From assembly GCA_934292805.1 (NCBI GenBank), contig CAKQXQ010000028.1, positions 1 to 28,547 on the forward strand: a DNA stretch of 28,547 nt. The letters run 5' to 3'. Shown one piece after another: positions 8,798 to 16,184 of the stretch. Position 1 is the first letter of the stretch. Every line of letters starts with the position of its first letter. Made by a program: the position numbers and the translations under genes. This DNA is from an uncultured Roseburia sp. Lineage in GTDB: Bacteria > Bacillota > Clostridia > Lachnospirales > Lachnospiraceae. A model generated the notes under the pieces. It saw nothing but the letters and a program-made list of their open reading frames with translations, was not told the DNA's origin and searched no databases.

Positions 8798-8803
8798 ATC
8801 ATA
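8798..8803 (-). promoter_or_regulatory. Candidate extended -10 promoter for the GTPase-nuclease operon
   Basis: On the minus strand the bases read TGGTATGAT, an extended -10 element (TGn followed by TATGAT). It lies about 100 bases upstream of the chosen start and just past the wall-hydrolase terminator. No convincing -35 is present. It is the best candidate in this gap but weakly supported. Confidence 0.3.
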
Positions 8804-8819
8804 CCATGTTTTTATAAAA

Positions 8820-8869
8820 CAGAAAAGAGCTATCACATCAGAAGATTCTCTTCTGTGTGGTAGCTCTTA
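8820..8869 (-). terminator. Rho-independent terminator of the wall hydrolase gene
   Basis: Arms at about 8825-8844 and 8850-8868 pair almost completely (AAGAGCTA at the base, with one G-U pair and one bulge). On the minus strand the hairpin is followed by a T-rich run (CTTTTCTGTTTTAT). It begins about 20 bases after the hydrolase stop codon, and separates that gene from the GTPase-nuclease operon. Confidence 0.75.
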
Positions 8870-8888
8870 TTCTGCTACTCTCAAAATT

Positions 8889-9578
8889 CTAATAACAGAA
8901 ATAATGACAGCAGATTTTTACGTCAAGATTTGAAGTAAGCGGATAAGTTGAAAAATTCATTGTATCATTTCTTAATAGGTCTGTATTTCCATTTAACACG
9001 CTATATATAGACTGATATTCTGTCTCTGTAGGATGTGCTTTATCCCGTCTCTTCCAGGATGCAAACTGAACCGGCTTGTTCTGACTCAGCACATCATATA
9101 ACGTATCTGGATACAAATCGGATGCCATTCGGTTAAAGACCACCTCGACAACCGCTTCCTGCCCCTCGACAGGTTCACCGTTTGCCTCCAGCCACACGAT
9201 TTTGGCCAGCAAATCGATTTCATCGTCGGTCAGGCTGATATTCCAACGGTTCGATGGAACCGTTTCTTCCAAATCTCCCTGAGATTCCACTGCCTGATCA
9301 TTTGGAATTATTTCGCTTTGTTCATCAACTGCTTCGCTGCTCTCATCTTCTAACTCACTTTCTGAATCATTGGAAGATGTCACTAAAATAACATCTTTCT
9401 TCTCAATACCTGTTTCTTCATCTGATTCTGTCGTAAATGAATTTGCGGAATTTGCATAAGATACTTCAGTCTCTTCTGCCAGATCCTGATACTCTGCAGA
9501 CTCCTGAATGTTGGACGTAACAGAAAGGCATACTGCAAATGCTGTAAGCATTGCTGCGTCCAATATTTTCTTTCTCAT
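8889..9578 (-). CDS. Secreted SleB-like cell wall hydrolase (Hydrolase_2 domain)
   Basis: About 229 residues. An N-terminal signal peptide begins MRKKILDAAMLTAFAVCLSV. A long, highly acidic, low-complexity linker follows, rich in Glu, Asp and Ser. The C-terminal domain from about residue 112 has LAKIVWLEANGEPVEGQEAV, VVFNRMASD, VQFASWKR and MNFSTYPL, matching the SleB/CwlJ hydrolase domain. The Glu in WLEANGE aligns with the catalytic Glu of these peptidoglycan lytic enzymes. It could act in spore cortex lysis or in general wall turnover; the acidic linker favours an extracellular, wall-associated role. The ATG at 9578 has AAGGAG just upstream, and an upstream in-frame ATG at 9638 lacks one. 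It is monocistronic, with its own promoter and terminator. Confidence 0.85.
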   Translation of the reverse strand: MRKKILDAAMLTAFAVCLSVTSNIQESAEYQDLAEETEVSYANSANSFTTESDEETGIEKKDVILVTSSNDSESELEDESSEAVDEQSEIIPNDQAVESQGDLEETVPSNRWNISLTDDEIDLLAKIVWLEANGEPVEGQEAVVEVVFNRMASDLYPDTLYDVLSQNKPVQFASWKRRDKAHPTETEYQSIYSVLNGNTDLLRNDTMNFSTYPLTSNLDVKICCHYFCY

Positions 9579-9665
9579 TTTTCTCCTTTCCTCAAGAATG
9601 ATACATAACATAGTAAAACGACAGATAAACTCAAACATTTATCTGCCGTCTCATTACAAAAAGAT

Positions 9666-9693
9666 ATCATACTCAATTATTTGCAAAAGTCAA
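9666..9693 (-). promoter_or_regulatory. SigA-type promoter of the wall hydrolase gene
   Basis: Minus strand: -35 TTGACT at 9693-9688, a 16-bp spacer, and -10 TATGAT at 9671-9666. The predicted start lies about 80 bases before the hydrolase ATG. The spacing and boxes are close to consensus. Confidence 0.7.
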
Positions 9694-9822
9694 ATTTTTT
9701 ATTCAGAAAAAGAAGAAACATTTTTTCTTCGAATTTCACATAAAACCGGTGAAAGTTTTACAGATTATCTGCCAACAATCCGGTAATAACTTTTCAACGT
9801 TAAAGTGCCAATCAGCAAAAAT

Positions 9823-9862
9823 AATCAAAAAACTCTTTTTTGTACATATTTTTTTGTTGATT
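9823..9862 (-). terminator. Possible A/T-rich terminator after the MoxR gene
   Basis: AATCAAAAAA at 9823-9832 pairs with the segment at 9850-9862 (10 bp with one bulge). On the minus strand a short T run (ATTTTTG) follows. The stem is almost all A/T, so it would be weak. Apart from this and the hydrolase promoter, I see nothing in the gap 9579-9880. Confidence 0.35.
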
Positions 9863-9880
9863 TTCCATTAAAATTCACAA

Positions 9881-11407
9881 TTATTTTTCATTCATCAGCG
9901 AATCTTCTTTGATCTGTGTCAATAATTCTGCCCGTTTCGTACCGATCAAAAGCTCATTTTTATATTTTTCATAAGAAGCATTCGGATGTTCACTGACAAA
10001 AACTGCAATCTCCGGTGTGATTGTAAGCCCGGTTACAAAAACAACCATTTCCTGTCCGTTAGAAAAAGCATGTTCCATAAATGAAAAAGCATGTTCTAAT
10101 GCCTCAATCCCTTTATTTTCAAGGGTTTCAAGACTTTCACATTGTCTGTCGAAGTGTTTTTTTGCCTCAGTAAAAAGTTGTGTTTCTTCTATATTAACTG
10201 TTTCAATTTGTGCAAGATAACGTTCGGTTTCTTTCAGCCTTTCATTCAAAAGACGGATAACATTGCCATCTTCTTTCGACACAAAATGATTTTTTTCATT
10301 TTGCTCATCAAATGCAATTTTTTCTTTCAGCATTTGTCCGAAAACACTTGATTTTTTTTCTTTTTCATTCAGATTTTTACGATATTCTTTCAAAAAAGCA
10401 TACCATTGATCTGTCATCTTTCTTTCCTTTGAAATACCATAAAAGAGATTGGTAAGTCCGGAAAGCAAAAGATTCACAACACAGATCCGTTCATCAAATG
10501 CTGCCTCATAAATTCTTGCATACACAGACGACTTCACTTTACCCTCAAGAATATCGGAAATACCATAATCATCCTCGTACTTTTTATAAAGATCAAAATA
10601 TGCCGCGACATCTTCTGCAACGTCTTCATGTCTTACAAATTCATGGATCACTTCTTCATCTACAGTAAAATGCAGATCTTCATAAACATCCATCAGATTA
10701 CTTAAATCTTCCCAGCCTCTGGCTGTCACAAACTGTAAACCATCCACATCTGCTTCAACACGATAAAAATTCTTTGGCTTAAGCTCAAGGTAACTTAGGA
10801 TTGCATGATTTATATGTTTTTCTCTTGCATATTCTTTCCATACAGTAAAATCAGCCTCTACATTCATGCAGCGCACACGGTCTAACGTAACCATGTCAAA
10901 ATCCCTTACTGATTTATTATATTCCGGAGGGTTACCGGCAGCTACAATAATAAATCCTTCCGGAACCGCCTGATTACCAAACGTCTTACACTGTAAAAAC
11001 TGCAGCATTGTCGGAGCCAGCGTCTCAGAAACACAGTTGATTTCATCGATAAAAAGAATGCCTTCTTTCCGGCCGGTCTCTTCTATTTTTTTATAAACAC
11101 TCGCTATGATCTCACTCATTGTATATTCTGTGACAGAATATGTCCTGCCACCATAGTTTTCTTCCTTTATAAATGGCAGACCGACCGCACTCTGTCTTGT
11201 GTGATGCGTGATCGTATAAGCCACAAGCCCTATCCCGCACTCTCTTGCAATCTGTTCCATGATCTGTGTTTTTCCGACTCCGGGCGGACCGATCAGAAGA
11301 ACCGGTCTCTGTCTTATCGCAGGGATCTTATAATTTCCGAATTCATCTTTTGCAAGATATGCCTCTACTGTATGTTTTATTTCTTCTTTTGCCTGTTTTA
11401 TATTCAT
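9881..11407 (-). CDS. MoxR-family AAA+ ATPase with long C-terminal extension
   Basis: A 508-residue protein, clearly longer than a classical MoxR (about 320). Walker A GPPGVGKT is at 40-47, Walker B ILFIDE at 117-122, and sensor 1 VAAGNPPE near 155-162; an Arg in LDRVR near 175-177 could be the arginine finger. Residues beyond about 330 form a mostly helical, charged region without a recognised domain, including two tandem heptads EHAFSFM and EHAFSNG. MoxR ATPases act with vWA partners as chaperone-like machines that remodel or activate a client, RavA-ViaA being the best-known pair. The vWA gene lies directly upstream (38-bp gap). GAGGA is 9 bases before the ATG. The client is unknown; the adjacent LRR protein is a candidate by position. 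Confidence 0.88.
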   Translation of the reverse strand: MNIKQAKEEIKHTVEAYLAKDEFGNYKIPAIRQRPVLLIGPPGVGKTQIMEQIARECGIGLVAYTITHHTRQSAVGLPFIKEENYGGRTYSVTEYTMSEIIASVYKKIEETGRKEGILFIDEINCVSETLAPTMLQFLQCKTFGNQAVPEGFIIVAAGNPPEYNKSVRDFDMVTLDRVRCMNVEADFTVWKEYAREKHINHAILSYLELKPKNFYRVEADVDGLQFVTARGWEDLSNLMDVYEDLHFTVDEEVIHEFVRHEDVAEDVAAYFDLYKKYEDDYGISDILEGKVKSSVYARIYEAAFDERICVVNLLLSGLTNLFYGISKERKMTDQWYAFLKEYRKNLNEKEKKSSVFGQMLKEKIAFDEQNEKNHFVSKEDGNVIRLLNERLKETERYLAQIETVNIEETQLFTEAKKHFDRQCESLETLENKGIEALEHAFSFMEHAFSNGQEMVVFVTGLTITPEIAVFVSEHPNASYEKYKNELLIGTKRAELLTQIKEDSLMNEK

Positions 11408-11445
11408 AAATTAATGTCCTCTCTGTCACTCTGCTCCTCGTTATA

Positions 11446-12768
11446 TTAAAAAGATGTATTTCCGAGAAATTCCTCCTCTTCAACGCGCAGCCTCATTGCC
11501 CATGGTGGAACCACATCATCATCATAATCTTCCAGAAAAAGGAATGCTGTCTTATAATCCGGTCTTTTTTTTGGATAAGTTCCCTTTCCATCCGTAAAAT
11601 ACAACAATCCGCAAAGATTTTTAAATACTCCCTGTTCCAGCAATTCATTCACATATGCAAATGCAGGCCGAAAGTCAGTACCTCCTCCTCCAACAACCGT
11701 AAATCTGTTTAAGAGCAGCTCCAACTCCTTTTTACTGCATACTTCCTCGTCCATGCGTACTTTATCATCGCACTGGATAATACGGATCCTGCTTCCTTCA
11801 AAGAAGCTGTTCTGCTCTGACAGGATCGTATAGGTTTCTTTGAGAAAGTTCTGGATCAGTTCCCCGCTTGTAGAATAGCTTGTATCAACCACGATCACAA
11901 ATTCCTGGATTTTCATAGTCTCACGGCTTTCTACAGGTTCGATCAATGGCATATTTTTATAAAGTCGTAACCCATACGTATAAAAATTCAGATCAAATTC
12001 GTCCGGATCGGCATGTAATTCTTCCTTGAGTGTGGCAAACTTTTTTAAAAATTCAGAATAACTTCGCTTTCCTTTCTGAACCTTCAGCTGGGCGGCCAGC
12101 AGTTCTTCACCATCCGCGTCCTCATCTCCACGCTGTTTCTTCTCCATGGAAGTCTGTCTGGCGATTTTATCCCACTGTTTTCTGGCATCTTCATTTGCAG
12201 CTCTTTTTTGTTCTTCCTTTGGCCAGTATCTATGATCATCCGTATAGAATTCTCTTTCCAGTAAAATCTGTTCTTCCTTTGTCTTTCCGGAAAGATACCG
12301 GTAAATCACAGCCGCAGAGAGCCCTTCTTTTGACTGTTCCAGTTCTTCATAAAGCTTCTGTCTCTGCCAGCTTAAGATTCTCTTCGCGCATGGCTTATTC
12401 ATCCTGTCGATCGTATATTCCACTGCAATATCGCAGGCCAGATGATAGCGTCTCCTGTCGCGGCTGCCACCGATCCAGAGATGTGAAAAAATGCAATGCA
12501 AAACTGTATGCAGATATGCTCTGTCCAGATACTTCGGATTTGTCTGGAATACCCTTAATACCTGCTCCGAAGAATAATATAAATATCTGCCATCCGTTGC
12601 AAATGTGTGGATATTATCGTCTGCCCGGTAAACAAGTGCAGAAAGTGCAATATCCAAAAATCTCAGATCAAGATACAGCTCATTTCGAACGAGCTTTAAT
12701 ACTTTTTCTGACAGATCTGCTTCCCATTCACTTTGTGTCTCGATGTGTTTCTCTCTAAACTGTTTCAT
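11446..12768 (-). CDS. vWA-domain protein with DUF2201-type N-terminal metallopeptidase-like domain
   Basis: A 440-residue protein, partner of the adjacent MoxR ATPase. The N-terminal half fits the DUF2201_N metallopeptidase-like domain: the expected HExxH site reads HTVLH (87-91), then a third His at 96 and ACDIAVEYTI at 111-120. The usual catalytic Glu is replaced by Thr, so peptidase activity is doubtful. A charged helical linker (about 160-250) leads to a C-terminal vWA domain with a complete MIDAS: DTSYS (Asp295, Ser297, Ser299), Thr364 in GGGGTDF and Asp393 in FTDGKG. AGGAG precedes the ATG by 6 bases, and the start is 8 bp after the LRR gene, so the two are cotranscribed. Confidence 0.85.
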   Translation of the reverse strand: MKQFREKHIETQSEWEADLSEKVLKLVRNELYLDLRFLDIALSALVYRADDNIHTFATDGRYLYYSSEQVLRVFQTNPKYLDRAYLHTVLHCIFSHLWIGGSRDRRRYHLACDIAVEYTIDRMNKPCAKRILSWQRQKLYEELEQSKEGLSAAVIYRYLSGKTKEEQILLEREFYTDDHRYWPKEEQKRAANEDARKQWDKIARQTSMEKKQRGDEDADGEELLAAQLKVQKGKRSYSEFLKKFATLKEELHADPDEFDLNFYTYGLRLYKNMPLIEPVESRETMKIQEFVIVVDTSYSTSGELIQNFLKETYTILSEQNSFFEGSRIRIIQCDDKVRMDEEVCSKKELELLLNRFTVVGGGGTDFRPAFAYVNELLEQGVFKNLCGLLYFTDGKGTYPKKRPDYKTAFLFLEDYDDDVVPPWAMRLRVEEEEFLGNTSF

Positions 12769-12776
12769 TTGGACTC

Positions 12777-13832
12777 CTAAAAATCATCAAAAGAATACCT
12801 GCTTTTCACATTGTTTGTTTTGGTCGTATAAATCTCCCTCTTCCACGTCAGAAGACTGGCTACTGCCTCTGTCCACTGTTGACCCGATGCAAGCTGTACT
12901 GCTTCATCCATAAGCATTTCTGTCCCATATCCTTTTTGAAAGAAATCATGTAATTCATCCAGCTTCTTTTTACAGATCAGATGCTGTACAAAGGATTCTG
13001 CATGCTCTCTCAGATATTTTTCGTATTGCATTTTTGCTTTTGCTGTCAGATCCTTCTCATATAGAAGTCTTCCCCACGCCATACTGTTTAAAACTTCCGT
13101 TTTCTCTTCCACACAGGCCTGTGGAAATATCTCATCATACGAAGCTGCGAGAATCCTTCCGTCTTTAAAACACTGTCTGGCTCGAAATCCCTCTCCGGTC
13201 AGATTCAGTTCAAAAATATGAGCCGGACCAATCTCGTCATAGCTTTCGTAATATTCCGGAAAAAGAAATGCTGCTTCCACTTCATTCCCTTCCGGGGCAA
13301 ACAGAACCTCTACCTGCCATTTCACCTGCGACAGAAGCTGTTTTAACCCTGTTCTTTCATTGTAATGTGCATGCAGGACAATCCTGGTCAGATCCAGACA
13401 GTTCATAAAAGCATCACTTCCGATTTCATCCAGTTTTGATGCAATATGAAGTTCTTTCATTTTACTGCAATTATAAAAAGCACAGCTGCCTATTTTCCTT
13501 AAGGATGCCGGGAGTTGTACTTGCTGTATATATTTTTCGGATAGTTCATGCAAATAAGAATTTTGATCCAGTAAGAACTGAAAATCTGTACTTATTTTTT
13601 CCGTAACTTCTGTGCCATCCTCAAAAAGACTGGTCGAAAAAAGATCTGCTTGCAAAAGTCTTCTTCTTGAAAAACAGTATGTTCCCAATTCTGACACACT
13701 ATGTCCATCTATCTGATCCGGGATGTTTACAATCCCATCGGTTCCAAGCACACGGTACAACCGGGCGTCCTCATCCGAAATCTTCTCCCAGATATATATT
13801 ACTTTTCTCATTTTTTGTTCTGTAGCATTCAT
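12777..13832 (-). CDS. BspA-type leucine-rich repeat protein associated with MoxR/vWA
   Basis: A 351-residue cytoplasmic protein: no signal peptide or membrane segment is seen. Residues about 105-155 hold LRR_5/BspA-type repeats, with LPASLRKIGSCAFYNCSKM followed by a second unit centred on IGSDAFMNCLDL. An earlier degenerate unit (GTYCFSRRRL) is near residue 50. The C-terminal 200 residues are mixed, ending in helices that look TPR-like (from about residue 250). I cannot assign a biochemical function; LRR modules normally bind proteins. Its ATG overlaps the stop of the upstream MATE gene by 4 bp (ATGA). The vWA and MoxR genes follow directly, so it is probably the third component or client adaptor of that machine. 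Confidence 0.75.
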   Translation of the reverse strand: MNATEQKMRKVIYIWEKISDEDARLYRVLGTDGIVNIPDQIDGHSVSELGTYCFSRRRLLQADLFSTSLFEDGTEVTEKISTDFQFLLDQNSYLHELSEKYIQQVQLPASLRKIGSCAFYNCSKMKELHIASKLDEIGSDAFMNCLDLTRIVLHAHYNERTGLKQLLSQVKWQVEVLFAPEGNEVEAAFLFPEYYESYDEIGPAHIFELNLTGEGFRARQCFKDGRILAASYDEIFPQACVEEKTEVLNSMAWGRLLYEKDLTAKAKMQYEKYLREHAESFVQHLICKKKLDELHDFFQKGYGTEMLMDEAVQLASGQQWTEAVASLLTWKREIYTTKTNNVKSRYSFDDF

Positions 13833-15211
13833 CGTGCCTTACTTTTTTCACCTTCATTTAAAATCCGTTTTATGTTGCATGCAAACAAAATCGTTGCTAC
13901 TGTAACTGAGGTAAGATCCGAAATCGGTTCTGCGAGAAATACCGCAAAGACTTTATCCTCAAAAAACAGCGGCAGGATGCAGATCAATGGGATTAACAAT
14001 ATAAGCTTTCTTAAACATGCAATAAATAAAGATAGTTTTGCCTGTCCCAGTGAAACAAATACCTGCTGGATGCAATTCTGAAGTGCAAATACACCGGTTG
14101 CACCCATATAAACACGCACCGCCCATATTGTGATATCATAAAGTTCCGTAGAGCTGCTGTTAAACATCTGTACAAAAATTCCCGGGAAAAGTTCCAGCAC
14201 AAGCCAGAAGCTTAATGAATAAATCATACTTGAGATAAACAGTATCTTAATTGTTTTCCGTACGCGATCCACCTTACCTGCACCATAATTATAACTGAGC
14301 AATGGCTGGGCACCCTGTCCGATCCCTGCGGCAGGCATTACCTGTAGCTGCATAATACTTGCAAGTATCGTCATCGCTCCGACAGCAAGATCCCCGCCAT
14401 ATCGTGATAATGAAATATTAAATGCAATATTTAACAGACATTCTGTAATGTTCATCACGAAGGTTGCCATTCCAAGTGTAACGACAGGCACTAAAATCTG
14501 TGCTGAAATTCTCATATATTCTTTTTTAATGCGAAGCTTTGTCTGTCTGCCAACGAGGAACAAAAGTACCCATAACGCTGAAATTCCCTGTGATATCACG
14601 GTAGCAAGTGCAGCCCCACGGACTCCCATATGAAATTGAAAAATTAAGATCGGATCTAAAATAATATTACTCACTGCACCGATCAGTACTGTTTTCATAC
14701 TGATATTTGTAAAACCCTGCGTTGTTATAAAAGAATTCAGTCCCAGTGTCATCATCACACATACGCTTCCGCAAAGGTAAATCCTCAAATACCCAAGTGC
14801 ATACGGCATCGTAGCCTCGCTTGCCCCAAAAAGCCATAAAATAGGTTCTGCGGCCAGTTCAAGTCCGATCGTCATGACAACTGATAACAGGAGCAATGCT
14901 GTCACACTGTTTCCCAATATCACTTCCGCTGTCCGGTTATCGTTTTTTCCCATAAAGATCGCAGCTCTTGGTGCCCCGCCGGTTCCGATCAGATTCGCAA
15001 AAGCTGCCACCATCATTAAAACAGGAAAACACAGACCGAGCCCTGTTAGAGCAACATCACCGACTCCGCTGATATGTCCGATATAAATGCGGTCTACCAT
15101 GTTATAAAGCATATTTACAACCTGTGCTATAATAGTTGGTACTGCAAGCTTTAACATTAACTCCGGAATATTTCCGGTTCCAAGATCCTCTCTTGCTGTC
15201 TTTTTTGCCAT
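13829..15211 (-). CDS. MATE family efflux transporter
   Basis: About 460 residues with twelve predicted helices in two homologous halves. Family features are the start GNIPELMLKLAVPTIIAQ, then MLYNMVDRIYIGHI in helix 1, GLGLCFP, a helix 7 region near GMATFVMNITECLLN, and GIGQGAQPLLSYNYGAGK between helices 8 and 9. That last segment is typical of the DinF/NorM-like branch found in Firmicutes. Substrate unknown. The ATG at 15211 is preferred because AGGAAGAG lies just upstream; an upstream in-frame ATG at 15253 is not. It overlaps the LRR gene by 4 bp and so appears to be the first gene of the MATE-LRR-vWA-MoxR unit. A TATAAT on the minus strand at 15308-15303 is a possible promoter, without a clear -35. 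Confidence 0.9.
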   Translation of the reverse strand: MAKKTAREDLGTGNIPELMLKLAVPTIIAQVVNMLYNMVDRIYIGHISGVGDVALTGLGLCFPVLMMVAAFANLIGTGGAPRAAIFMGKNDNRTAEVILGNSVTALLLLSVVMTIGLELAAEPILWLFGASEATMPYALGYLRIYLCGSVCVMMTLGLNSFITTQGFTNISMKTVLIGAVSNIILDPILIFQFHMGVRGAALATVISQGISALWVLLFLVGRQTKLRIKKEYMRISAQILVPVVTLGMATFVMNITECLLNIAFNISLSRYGGDLAVGAMTILASIMQLQVMPAAGIGQGAQPLLSYNYGAGKVDRVRKTIKILFISSMIYSLSFWLVLELFPGIFVQMFNSSSTELYDITIWAVRVYMGATGVFALQNCIQQVFVSLGQAKLSLFIACLRKLILLIPLICILPLFFEDKVFAVFLAEPISDLTSVTVATILFACNIKRILNEGEKSKAR

Positions 15212-15322
15212 TTTATCTCTTCCTCTCTGCCGATACAGGCACAATAAACCCATTTTATCACACTACAATTATGAAAGAAATGCCTATCTGTAAATTTTTC
15301 GGATTATATCCAAAATTTTGTT

Positions 15323-15351
15323 TTGACCATTTTCATAAAATGCTATACAAT
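15323..15351 (+). promoter_or_regulatory. SigA-type promoter of the Cof-type phosphatase gene
   Basis: -35 TTGACC at 15323-15328, a 17-bp spacer and -10 TACAAT at 15346-15351. It sits about 30 bases before the start codon, so the 5' leader would be short. It faces away from the divergent MATE gene. Confidence 0.65.
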
Positions 15352-15383
15352 ACTTCAAGAATATTTAAATCGAGGATATGAAT

Positions 15384-16184
15384 ATGAAAAGAAAAATTGC
15401 TTTTTTTGATATAGACGGCACGCTTACCTCTGAGATTGACGGTTCCATTCCGGAAAGTACGATTTCGGCGATCCGTTCTGTAAGAGAAAATGGCCATCTG
15501 ATGTTCATTAATACAGGAAGATGTTTTCAGAATGTAGAAAAACGCTTCCGCAATATCGGTTTTGACGGATATGTCTGCGGCTGCGGTACGAATATTTACT
15601 GTGACGGGAAGGAACTGTTTCACATTTCACAGACTCATGAAGTCACGATGCAGCTTTTAGAGGCAGCCCGGAAATGCAATGTTGATATTATTTTCGAATC
15701 GTCCAAAGAACTGGCATTTGACTTAAGCCGCCCTCTTGTTGATCCGGAAGCCATTCGTGAGTACCATGCATTTCTGGATCGAAATTATGAAATGCCATAT
15801 GATCTTGAGAATCCGAATTTTTTCTGTGATAAATTCGTGATCTGGTTTCAAAAGCCTGAACAGCTTGCCAGATTCCGGGAAACAAGCGACAAATATTTTA
15901 CCTGTATTGACAGAGGTGGAACTTTCCGCGAATTCGTTCCGATCGGTTACAGCAAGGCAACCGGTCTTCTGCAGGTTTTAAAATACTATGGTTTAACAAA
16001 AGACGACGCCTACGCTTTTGGTGACAGCAACAATGATCTTCCAATGCTTTCCTGCCTCCCAAACAGTGTCGCAATGGGAAATGCTTCCCCTGCTTCTCTC
16101 CGTGAAAAAGTATCTTTTGTCACAAAAAAAGCGAGCGAAGACGGTATCGCCTTCGCCCTGAAACATTTTTCATTTTTCGTTTAA
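15384..16184 (+). CDS. Cof-type HAD-IIB family phosphatase
   Basis: A 266-residue Mg-dependent haloacid dehalogenase-like phosphatase. Motif I FFDIDGTLTSE near residue 7 contains the nucleophilic Asp and the acid/base Asp. Motif II is INTGR with Thr near residue 50, and motif IV GDSNNDLPML lies near residue 213. The type IIB cap is inserted between motifs II and III. Cof-family enzymes dephosphorylate sugar phosphates, flavin or pyridoxal cofactors and similar metabolites; the substrate here is unknown. I chose the ATG at 15384 because GAGGA lies 8 bases before it. The ATG at 15378 is only one base from that site. The 3' end overlaps the convergent P-type ATPase gene by 15 bp. Confidence 0.88.
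   Translation: MKRKIAFFDIDGTLTSEIDGSIPESTISAIRSVRENGHLMFINTGRCFQNVEKRFRNIGFDGYVCGCGTNIYCDGKELFHISQTHEVTMQLLEAARKCNVDIIFESSKELAFDLSRPLVDPEAIREYHAFLDRNYEMPYDLENPNFFCDKFVIWFQKPEQLARFRETSDKYFTCIDRGGTFREFVPIGYSKATGLLQVLKYYGLTKDDAYAFGDSNNDLPMLSCLPNSVAMGNASPASLREKVSFVTKKASEDGIAFALKHFSFFV

Noticed and set aside
8699..8836. N-terminal extension of the GTPase-nuclease frame
   Set aside because: The extension would begin inside the wall-hydrolase terminator, lacks a ribosome binding site, and adds residues before the invariant GTPase start.
9881..12768. Metal chelatase (ChlI/ChlD or CobS/CobT) interpretation of the MoxR-vWA pair
   Set aside because: No chelatase large subunit or cofactor genes are nearby, and the DUF2201 architecture points to the MoxR-vWA class.
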